Shown here one piece after another: positions 55,935 through 64,000 of a stretch of DNA of 64,000 nucleotides. The notes beneath the pieces are model-generated. The model was not told the DNA's origin. It saw only the letters and a program-made list of their open reading frames with translations, and did not search any database. Origin of the DNA: Prionace glauca (lineage: Eukaryota; Chordata; Chondrichthyes; Carcharhiniformes; Carcharhinidae); assembly GCA_037974335.1 (NCBI GenBank), contig CM075760.1:22801538-22865537 (forward strand), in the 5' to 3' direction. How positions within the stretch are numbered: position 1 is the first letter of the stretch; every line of letters begins with the position of its first letter. The position numbers were made by a program, and so were the translations under genes.

Positions 55935-56255
55935 TCCATGTCCTTCCGGTAGTAAGGTGACCAGAACTGGACGCAGTACTCCAAATGCGGTCTAAACAAC
56001 GTTCTGTACAACTGCAGCATTAGACGCCAGCTCTTATACTATATACCCCTTCCTATAAAGGCTAGCATTCTGTAAGCTTTCTACGCAACTTTCTCCACCT
56101 GTGTTGCCACCTTCAGAGACATGAACACTTGCACTCCTGGGTCCCTCTGCATTTCTACACTCTTAACTGGTCTACCCTTTATCATGTAACTCCTTTCTAC
56201 ATTATTCCTTCCAAAATGCATCACCTCACATTTATCAGGATCAATATATATCTTG
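55935..56255 (-). mobile_element. CR1-like LINE fragment
   Basis: Minus-strand RT C-terminal region (TCCGGTAGTAAGGTGACCAG, TCCAAAATGCATCACCTCAC on +). Confidence 0.7.
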
Positions 56256-56309
56256 AGAAATTTGCCTACCTTGGAATTGCTCTCGCAGAGATATTACCAC
56301 GATGCCCTT

Positions 56310-56820
56310 TCAACATTGATAGAGTACTTACAGCAGAGAAGAAGGCCGTTTTGAAGCGTCATGTGTGTGTTGGCTCTCTAAAGGACCAATTCATCCAATA
56401 ACATTCTGTACCCCACAGTCTAGCATTTTGTTCATTTTCAGACAATTATCCAATCCCATTTTGAACCCATTAATTGGCTCTGCCTGTAGCACACTCTCAA
56501 ACAGCACATTCCAGGTCTGGGTCACTCACTGTCTGAAAATGTTTTTTCCTGATGTCTCCATGTTTCCTTCACCAATTTACTTCAACCCGCGCCCTCTGTG
56601 TCAAAATCCTTCTGCCATTGAAAGTTTCTCTCTATCGACTCTGTTAAGACCCTTCAGGATTTTGAATGCCTCATTAAAGTCACATCAGCAACTTTCTGTT
56701 AAGAAAATTAGTCCCAAACTCTCCAAAATATATTCGTCACTGAAGTTTCTGAACTCTGGAACTATTCTCGTGTTTTCCTCCTGCATTCAGTCCACTGATT
56801 TTACATTCTGCCTTACGTTC
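56310..56820 (-). mobile_element. diverged LINE fragment
   Basis: The phrases CACATTCCAGGTCTGGGTCACTC and GTTTTTTCCTGATGTCTCC mark the worn C-terminal RT end on the minus strand. Family assignment below CR1-like is not possible. Confidence 0.5.
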
Positions 56821-56965
56821 GGTCAGTTAGTGCCTGCTTGAACACATGAAACACAATCTTTCTTCATGCCCTGGAGTGAAGATTCGGAGCAAATTCATTT
56901 CTCATTTCTGGTGGACTAACGGGAATCAGACAAAGTTAAGGGCAGTTTAAATGCTGCTGGTCCTC

Positions 56966-57402
56966 CATAAGACCATAGGAAAGAAACATGAGAGATAGGA
57001 GCAGGAGTAGTCCATTTAGCCCTTCGAGCCTGCCCCGCCATTCAATAAGATCATGGCTGATCTGTCGTGACTCAGCTCCACCTTCCCGCCCTCTCCCCAT
57101 AACCCTTAATCCCTTCTCTTATCAAAAACCCATCAACCCGTTTCTTAAAAATATTTAGCGAGGCAGCCTCCACCACTTCAATGGACACAGAATTCCAGAG
57201 ATTCACCACCCTTTGAGTGAAGAAGTTCCTCCTCAACTCTGATCTAAACTGCACCTCTCCCTCCCTTATCTTGAGGCTGTGCCCCCTCGTACTGCTGTCC
57301 TTTCTAAGCGGGAAGAATCTCTCTCCCTCTACCCTATCCATCCCTTTCATTATCTTATACGTCTCTATAACATCCCCCCTCATCCTTCTAAACTCCATGA
57401 CA
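56966..57402 (-). mobile_element. CR1-like LINE 3' part
   Basis: Tail and C-terminal RT on the minus strand (GAGCCTGCCCCGCCATTCAA on +), nearly identical to the young subfamily. One small insertion near 57255 is seen. Confidence 0.8.
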
Positions 57403-57509
57403 GACCAGTTTATGAGTGAATTCACCGAGGTTCTCCTCATTCTTCACTCATTCTGTCTCTGGATTTGATCAGAAAAAGGCAGAGATGAAGGTGTCTTTAC
57501 ACGGGTGGG

Positions 57510-57605
57510 TCACTGGGTGGCGCAGTGACTCTGTCTCTAAAGGGTCCTGAGTTCAACCACATCCCACCCATGACTGGGGGGGACATGCCTATCTGGGAAA
57601 GGGGG
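57510..57605 (+). repeat. tRNA-like repeat at the right duplication edge
   Basis: GTCACTGGGTGGCGCAGTGA followed by GAGTTCAACCACATCCCACC. It is the counterpart of 33790-33925. Confidence 0.5.
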
Positions 57606-58154
57606 GGGGAAACCGGATCATAGGGAAATGGAGCGGAGTTGATGGGTTTAGGAGAACGGAATTAAGCCAAGACAGGGATGGTTAAATTTGTATTCAAAAT
57701 TTATTTAAAAATTCAGAGAATATTTTACAGCGAAATTGTTTTTTTTAAAGTTAGGAAAGTGAACATAGCGATCGAGGGTCACATTGAGAACAGGAGACAT
57801 GTACAGAGAATCCGTCAATATTTGTACATCTGTTACATTAACCAGAAAGAGAATACATATCTTTAATAGAAAGAGGAATTAACAAACGTGAATAAGGAAT
57901 GAGAAATTATTTATACATTAATTTTACACTAGGAGGGAAACTATTAACCACAATAACATTATAACAAAAAACAACCTCGTACTTTTCACACTGAAAACTG
58001 AAATAATGTCTATTGTTGCCTCAGTTACAGATTCAGAATGATAAACTGAGAGAAATTTACTGATAGATTCACCGAGAGCAGATATTGTATTGGAGCCATA
58101 CACAGATCTTTATAATCAGCTGAGGGAAATCTGCAGCGTCCAAAATTCAACCCA
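57606..58154 (-). other. 3' UTR of the membrane IgM transcript
   Basis: It follows TM2 on the minus strand and matches 33274-33789. An AATAAA at 57705-57700 (minus) is the likely membrane-form polyadenylation signal. Confidence 0.6.
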
Positions 58155-58163
58155 TCATTTGAT
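58155..58163 (-). CDS. IgM TM2 exon coding end
   Basis: After TTATTTTACAG it reads I-K-stop, so the cytoplasmic tail is V-K-I-K. It is one residue shorter than the orphan copy. The intron from TM1 is 134 bp. Confidence 0.75.
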   Translation of the reverse strand: MK

Positions 58164-58297
58164 CTGTAAAATAAAGAGGCAATATTGAAGCAGATGTTTC
58201 TGATGCGGGACAATAATGTTTTTAATCAGTGAAACAATGAGAGATTTTTCAAATCCATTCTGCCACTTTGAAATGTGAGTGAATTGAATCATCTCAC

Positions 58298-58425
58298 CTT
58301 CACCAGAGTGACGGCAGTGCTGTAGAAAATGCTCAGGAAGAACAGGACGATGAATGTGGAAGCGGTTGTCCAGATGTTGCTGTTATCATCCTCACTGTCT
58401 TCAATCCAGATGCGGTCGGTGGGGT
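58298..58425 (-). CDS. IGHM: IgM heavy-chain TM1 exon
   Basis: The acceptor (CCCCTAG) and donor (GTGAGA) are in place. In phase 1 the exon encodes [18 protein letters not shown], then [23 protein letters not shown]. The acidic spacer is followed by a membrane helix rich in Phe, Leu, Ser and Thr, the hallmark of mu chains that pair with Ig-alpha/beta-type partners. Joining from the internal CH4 donor (last base 61797) to this exon preserves the frame (S-S-D-P-T-D). It is 3.4 kb downstream of CH4 across a GT-rich intron. Nearly identical exon at 32992-33119 on the other strand. Confidence 0.88.
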
Positions 58426-58984
58426 CTAGGGGACAGAGGCCAGGAAATGGAATTAGATTACTTTATTTATCCAGGGAATCTCATTGTTTTCTTTTCCCTG
58501 TTCTCCTTTATAAACTGTTCATTCATTTTCATGTCTAATTTTCAATGTATATCTCCTGTTAAATTCAGGACACTCAGTAACAGATCTCCATAACTATTTT
58601 CACATCTGATCCTTATTGGTATTCCTTGGAGAGTCCATGTCAGAAAGCACTGAAGGTGTTTTCTTGATAATCAGTTCATTTTGAACTATTTGCCACTAAC
58701 CCTTATTGAAGAATGTTCTGACTGATCTGGAGGAACATTCCCCTGTCAATGGTTGTTTCCACAGATGGTGACTGATCTGTAAACTGTGAATGCTGCTGTT
58801 TAAGATCTGGGATGTAATTTCCAATCTTTGCTTATTTACAGTGGAAATGTTTAGTAACTCATGAGCTTAACTCAGTTTCTCAACGTGTTCGGCGGTGTTT
58901 TGAGAATTGGGATAGTCATCGGTGTGTATGTCCATTCAAATTCACATTTAAATTTTACTTTCATCATTCACCTGCCGTTTGTAT

Positions 58985-59094
58985 TAAAGATTGTATGTGT
59001 GTGTGTGTGTGCGCGCGTCTGTGTGTGTGTGTCTGTGAGTCTGTGTGTGTGTGTGTGTGTGTGCGTCAGTGCGTGTGTGTGTGTGTGTCTGTGA

Positions 59095-59133
<39 letters not shown>

Positions 59134-60640
59134 CACTTCCTGAGCTGCATTAATTTTTGGTCCTGAGTTAATCTGTGTGTATGAGGGATAATGAACATGT
59201 TCATTTGCCTGTGTTTGTTGATTTGTGTAGTTGTGTGTCTGTGTGTATAATTTATTCTTCAGATATTGTGGATATATGACTATTATTGTGTGAAGTCTCT
59301 GTATATTTATTAATGCCACTCTTAACGTGCGCACGTGTTTCTGCCTGTTTCAATGTGTTAATTTGTGTCACTCGAATAATGTTTCCTTCCCTTTCTTTGT
59401 GTGTCTGTTCCTCCGTGTTGGTAGTTATTTATAACAATGTGTCAGTGTATGGCTGTGTTTCCATGTGTAGTATTGTGTGCTGTGGTGTTCTGTTCTGAAG
59501 GAGCGTGTGAATGTTTGCATCCACATGTTTGTGTGAAAATATTTTGCTCTCTGTTCCTCTATAAGCAGTGTGTTAATATTGTTATATCTATTTCCCTGTA
59601 TAAGTGATAATGTGTATAACATTGTGGGGCTCTATATCTGTATTCATTTCAGCGTGAACGTGTGAGAACATGCATTTGTTTGAGTGTGTGCATCTATTTG
59701 TGTATGTTTTGGACCTGCATAAATGTTATCTGTCCGTATTGTGTGTATGCATGTACGTGTTTGTATTTGTGTCCGTGTACCTAGTCCGTATGTTTAGGTA
59801 AGTGTGTACTTGTGTGTTTGTGTGTGTTTCTGCGGGCGTTTGTACATATCTGATAATTTGTGTGCATGTTTTGTTTTGTGCCTTCTTGTACAAGTCCGTA
59901 CCTGTGTGTGCAGGTGTGGGTGTATGCCCCCTTGTGCATGCATGTGTGCGTGTATATGTGTGTGCGTGTGTGTGTGCATGGTGCGTGTGGGACAGAGAGA
60001 GTGCGAGAGAGAAAGAGAGAGTATTTGTGTATGCACGCATTTTTGTTTGTATATGTATAGTCCATTAGTGTATTCGAGGGAGCGTGCTTGTTTGAGTTCG
60101 TTTGTGCGTATATTGTGTGTTCTTCTGATCCGTGTATGTGCATTTGTATTTATGAATGTATCTGTGTTTTTGTTGTGTATGTATTTGTGCGTATTGTGTA
60201 TTTGTGAGATTCTGTGTCTGTATTTGAATGTGCCTGTCTATATTTCTGTGTGTGGGACTATGTGTATGCGTTTGTGTGTTATATTAACATTCTGTATTCG
60301 TGTGCATATGTATGAGTATGTGTATTTGTGCAATTGTGTCCACGTTTCTGTGTGTGCGTGTGTGTGTGTATGTGTGTGAGTGTGTAGTGTGTCTGTATGT
60401 GTGAATGTGTGTGTGTATGTGTGTGTGAGTGTGTGAGTGTGTGTATGTGTGTGTGAGTGTGTAGTGTGTGTATGTATGTGTGTGTGTGTGAGTGTGTAGT
60501 GTGTGTAGTGTGTGTATGTGTGTGTGAGTGTGTGTATGTGTGTGTGAGTGTGTGTGTGTGAGTGTGTGAGTGTGTGTGTGAGTGTGGGTGTGGACGCCTA
60601 TGTATGTATGTATAATTGTGACAGTTTTGGGCAGCATTAT
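58985..60640 (-). repeat. GT-rich part of the CH4-TM1 intron
   Basis: Pure (GT)n runs (58997-59130) are followed by about 1.5 kb dominated by TGTGTG, TGTATG and GTGAGTGTG on the + strand, so the transcript is CA-rich. It corresponds to 31381-32480. Open frames in it are repeat artefacts. Confidence 0.8.
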
Positions 60641-61692
60641 CAGTGTGTGTATTTTTTTAACTGTTGCTCCAAGTTTCACCGACCATAGTGAAGTGAATAT
60701 GATCCAGACAACCCGAATAATGGAACATATTTTCAATGCTTTGCTGGAGAAATGTATTTTATGTGAGGGGCACGGTGATATCAGGAGAGAGAATGAAATA
60801 ATTCATTGATGTATCTCAGAGAGCTCAGGGACAGAACAGTTAAAACCCGGGGAGGAATCTATGACTTGTTTAAATTTGTATTCTGGGAAATCAATGCCAG
60901 CACATGGTTAACAGGAACAAGAGTGTTGAGACATTTTAAATTATGTTGCATTAGTTTATATATATATTTCAATGATTAAGATAATGATACTTCAAAATCT
61001 GTAGCAAGTAAACCGGAAACTAATTTGTACTGTTGGCAACTGGGTCCTTATAGTAGAGAAATGTTCCCTTCCAAACACAGGAGAGGGAGGAGAGTGAGCT
61101 CAGAGTTTCCCTCTCCCTACCCGATGATACAATGTCACTGATGGTGCTAACCACTGAGGAGGTACAGGTGAGTGGATTAAATAATGACATTCCTCCTCTT
61201 TTCATTGAGGAAGTTTTGGGACATGGATTAACTACTGCTCCTCCCCTCTCTTTGCTGGGTTAGTGGGAATCCAGGATGTTAACAATTTCACTCTCCCTCA
61301 ATCCGATGGGGGGAATATTTCTCCATGTTTTTTGTGTGTGACCCTCACTTCAGTTCCCAGTGGGTGCGGTGCAGTAGCTTAAAGAGGTGGTCAATGAGAG
61401 AAACAGGGCCCAGCGATCTAAATGTTGTGTTTGTGTGTCAGACATGTTAAAAATGTCGGAGTGTTTTCCCCTCAGCGGGAGGAAAGTCAGTGAAGATATT
61501 TTGCAGAATCCTGTAATGAATGTGCTCTACTCTATCCCTGACCCAGTGTCTATCTCCGCTGGGAGCACTGGTTCAACAATGTTGGGTCCGAGACATGAAA
61601 ATATCTGACTCAAAATCAAAGATATGGAAGTAAAACTGAAAAACAACCAATTAAACAATTGGGTATTTCATTGATCGTTAGAGGAAAATGTT
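60641..61692 (-). other. intron sequence between the S polyadenylation site and the GT-rich part
   Basis: No exon or recognised repeat. Single-copy-like. Confidence 0.45.
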
Positions 61693-61707
61693 TTTATTCT
61701 TTTTATT
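61693..61707 (-). promoter_or_regulatory. secreted-form polyadenylation signals
   Basis: Two AATAAA hexamers on the minus strand (61707-61702 and 61698-61693), about 30-40 nt after the CH4 stop. Confidence 0.65.
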
Positions 61708-61734
61708 GTAGTTTTTAATGGAAGTGAGTGACTC

Positions 61735-62126
61735 TCATTGACATGAATTAACAGTGTCCATCAGTGCAAGGGAAATGTTCACAAAACTGGGTTTACCGCT
61801 GGATTTGTCAACTGTTCTGTTGATGATCTTCAAGGGGATGGCTTCATGTCCCACCACACAGGAGTAAGAAGCGCCACTGGACCATTCCTCTGCTGCAATG
61901 GATAACAGGCTGTACATGAAGAAGGAGCTATCGCCGTTCTCCGCCACCACCTCGGTGTTCCTATAGTTCCCGGGATTCACCGGCTTGTCGTTGACGGTCC
62001 ATTTGACGAAGATCTCTCGGGGGGAGAAACCTCTCACTAAGCAGCTGAGGGAGACGAAACTCTGAGCGGAGACGTCTTCTGCCGAGGGCAGGAGGACAGA
62101 GACGACCGGTTCCCGCGGATTTGGAT
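61735..62126 (-). CDS. IGHM: IgM CH4 exon with secretory tail
   Basis: The exon begins after CTGCAG at 62127 and reads (in phase 1) D-P-N-P-R-E-P-V-V, then the Ig C1-set fold: Cys in L-S-C-L-V-R-G-F, Trp in V-K-W-T-V-N-D and Cys in Y-S-C-V-V-G-H-E-A. An N-R-T sequon precedes V-D-K-S-S-G-K. The tail [18 protein letters not shown] has the conserved N-I-S glycosylation site and penultimate Cys used for polymerisation of secreted IgM. Near the tail start, AGCG/GTAAAC (donor at 61796-61795) is the internal splice site for the membrane form. The frame is intact. Secreted by B cells, or membrane-bound as receptor. Confidence 0.92.
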
Positions 62127-62329
62127 CTGCAGAAAATGTACAATAAATGTCAATAAACTGGAGAGTTCTGGAGACAATGAAACCACAGGTTAAATGTCAG
62201 GAAAATGTGCTTCGCTTCTGATTTTAACTCTTCCCATTTTTGATTTGCAGCTTGGAGGGGAGGTGAACACAATTCTTTTCTCAAATAACTCAGGAGGGGG
62301 CGGAGTGGAAAGATTCAGAAAGTTTACAG

Positions 62330-62900
62330 CATAGAATCAGGCCATTCGGCCCAACTAATCTACTTTTTCTTTTTGGTTTTCTGGTTTTTGATGCTCCACA
62401 TCAGGCTCCTCCCTTCTTCTTCGATCTAAACCCAATAACATCGCCTTCAGTTCACTTTTCACTCATCAACACATCAAACTCCCCAGAAAAATATCAATCG
62501 GCCCAGAGTCGATTAGTTCAGGAGAGTTCGCCTCTCATCCTCCTCCGCTCTAAGGAGAAAAGCCCCAGCTCCCTCAACCTTTCCTCATAAGACCTACCCT
62601 CCAAACCAGGCAGCATCCTGGTAAATCTCCTCTGCACTCTCTCCAATGCTTCCACATCCTTCTTATAGTGAGGTGACTAGAACTGCGCACAATATTCCAA
62701 ATGTGGTCTCACCAAGGCCCTGTACACTTGCAGTATAACCCCACGGCTCTTAAACTCTAACCCCCTGTTAATAAACACTAACACACTTTAAGCCTTCTTC
62801 ACGGCTCTATCCACTTGAGTGGCAATCTTCAGAGATCTGTGGATATGAACCCCGGGATCTTTCTGTTCCTCCACATTGCTCAGAACCCTGCCATTGACCC
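62330..62900 (-). mobile_element. CR1-like LINE fragment in the CH3-CH4 intron
   Basis: Minus-strand RT C-terminal region (TAAATCTCCTCTGCACTCTC, TCCAAATGTGGTCTCACCAA on +). It is diverged and sits wholly in the intron. Confidence 0.7.
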
Positions 62901-62930
62901 TACATTTATTGCTTCAATCTCTCAGCTCAC

Positions 62931-63239
62931 CTGTTTCCTTGTGGATAGATGCTCTTAGAGGAGTCGGCAGATCCTGATGGTTCACCACGCAGTCAAACAC
63001 AGCCGCACTCAGCCAGGCTTGTGTGGAGATGTTTAATTTGCTGATCACGCTGTCACGATCCGCTCCGGGCTTTTCGGCAATCTCTGATTTCAAATACTTC
63101 CTGTCTCGGATCCAGGACACGTTAACTCCATCAGGAGCATGAGAAATGATGCAGGTTAAGGTCACGGTCGCCTCCAGTAAGACCTGTTCTATTGGTGGTG
63201 GCTGTATCTTCACTGTGGTATCAAGGCACGGGAGAGGAT
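62931..63239 (-). CDS. IGHM: IgM CH3 exon
   Basis: After the acceptor TTCACAG (63240) the exon reads [13 protein letters not shown], then Cys in L-T-C-I-I-S-H, Trp in V-S-W-I-R-D, N-I-S sequon in K-L-N-I-S-T, Cys in F-D-C-V-V-N-H-Q and L-P-T-P-L-R near the end. It closes with H-K-E-T-G before GTGAGC. This is a C1-set Ig domain; together with the following exon it is the CH3-CH4 part of a shark mu chain. The N-V-S in G-V-N-V-S-W is a second possible sequon. The extra Cys in L-P-C-L-D could make an interchain bridge. The exon is intact, and the rest of the cluster lies to the right of the window. Confidence 0.88.
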
Positions 63240-63684
63240 CTGTGAATGAGAAATGAAAATGAGCCCCAGTTCCCCTTCAGAAGCAGGACAGCAGTTTTCA
63301 GCCTGAAGGAGACAAAGTCGCCTTCAATATATCAATCTCTAACTCTCGCCTTTCACCTTCCATGGCGAATGGGAAGCCAGCTTGCTGTATGGAATTATTC
63401 CCTGTATTAAATATTGGAGCAGCGGTAACATTTCCATGAATCAGGATTGGAGAATTCCCAAACAAACACACCATCCTGAACTCAGGGAAAAAGTACTGAC
63501 CGTTGGTTTATAAATAGGGTGGATGCACTTTCTAATATTTTACCCCTGTGCTGTGACCTATGAAACATTCTCACATCTATTGTCTCTCCAAATTTTACCA
63601 GCTGTCTCAGGAACAAGCTGACATCAAGGCCACCTCACTCAGTATATTGTTTCAAACCGAAAGGGGGAACTCTTTTAAGGGGAG
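63240..63684 (-). other. CH2-CH3 intron, no element seen
   Basis: Ordinary intron sequence with no gene. The CH2 exon is not reached in the window. Confidence 0.5.
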
Positions 63685-63960
63685 GCTGTGGTATATGGTG
63701 TCAATGGACTTATAACCTCGGGCAAGACTCTGGGGACACAGATTCGAATCCCATCATTGCAAATATGAAATTTGAATTTTGTAAAAATCTATAATTCAAA
63801 GTTGAAATGGTTCTCATGAAGCTATTGCTGTAAAACCCCTCCTAGTTCACAAATGTTCCTTACCAAAATCAACCTGCTGTCTTTATCTGGCCTGGCATGC
63901 ATGTGACTCCAGATTCACAGCAACGGGAGTGACACTTCAGTGCTCTCAGGTTTGGGAAAT
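63685..63960 (+). repeat. tRNA-derived SINE
   Basis: Head with GGGGACACAGATTCGAATCCC (B box GATTCGAATCC) near 63733; body with CATGTGACTCCAGATTCACA near 63900. It is the same family as 34505-34862, opposite strand. Confidence 0.7.
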
Positions 63961-64000
63961 AAATGCACATCTCAGGAAGGTAGAACAAAAAATTGTTTTT

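Noticed and set aside
57510-57605. tRNA gene candidate
   Set aside because: Only parts of A- and B-box-like sequence are present, without a foldable cloverleaf. A duplicate at 33790 shows it is a repeat.
58985-59130. Ig class-switch region
   Set aside because: The tract lies 3' of CH4 and consists of GT repeats, not of the G-rich pentamers found 5' of constant regions.
58861-60736. Long frames rich in Cys/Val/Tyr or His/Thr
   Set aside because: They arise from GT/AC repeats in an intron and resemble no protein family.

Overview
The window is almost certainly from a cartilaginous fish, most likely a shark. It contains IgM-type heavy-chain constant exons arranged as a small cluster, dense CR1-like LINEs ending in short tandem tails such as (TTCTTATG)n, tRNA-derived SINEs of the kind common in elasmobranchs, and a large family of poly-C2H2 zinc-finger (ZNF) genes. 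No bacterial, organellar or plasmid feature is present.

Layout. 1-26 kb: ZNF loci with their leaders: ZNF-A (+, 1753-2514), ZNF-C (-, 6428-7414), the decayed ZNF-E (-, 9661-10586), ZNF-L (+, 19458-20576) and ZNF-Q (+, 25134-26087). ZNF-C and ZNF-L, with their 3' flanks, are inverted duplicates of one another; E is a tandem relative of C. LINE copies separate the genes. 26.4-31.4 kb: a near-complete CR1-like LINE (esterase-type ORF1, endonuclease and reverse transcriptase) has landed inside an older CR1 copy. 31.4-33.9 kb: an orphan pair of IgM transmembrane exons on the + strand, with an AC-rich intron. 34.9-36.3 kb: ZNF-P (-, 13 fingers, intact). 37.4-48.2 kb: a promoter split by a LINE, a 590-bp palindromic Penelope-like insertion, ZNF-N (+), and its near-identical inverted copy ZNF-N' (-), the two copies forming about 1.57-kb arms of an inverted repeat. 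48.4-52.1 kb: ZNF-O (+), which carries a 47-unit, 24-bp coding minisatellite and a five-unit array of a damaged finger repeat. 52-57.5 kb: repeats and two CpG-rich promoter-like blocks. 57.5-64 kb: the 3' half of an IgM heavy-chain cluster on the - strand: TM2, TM1, a GT-rich intron, CH4 with secretory tail, and CH3. CH2, CH1 and the V-D-J part must lie beyond the right edge.

How it fits together. Each ZNF gene probably has a CpG-rich promoter with a non-coding first exon, an intron, and a terminal exon that opens with eroded finger sequence before the conserved start (M-E-K-P-W-K-C in most) and an uninterrupted run of fingers. No KRAB or SCAN domain is visible. Four promoters share a CCAAT-flanked inverted repeat GGAGGACC...GGTCCTCC. 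The IgM cluster can make secreted protein from CH4 (stop at 61735, AATAAA shortly after) or membrane protein by splicing from an internal CH4 donor (61797|61796) to TM1 and TM2. The second TM1-TM2 pair 25 kb away, inverted, indicates that ancestral Ig-cluster and ZNF sequence have been rearranged together.

Limits: exon boundaries, promoters and family names are read by eye from motifs and from comparisons within the window. No database or expression evidence was available.
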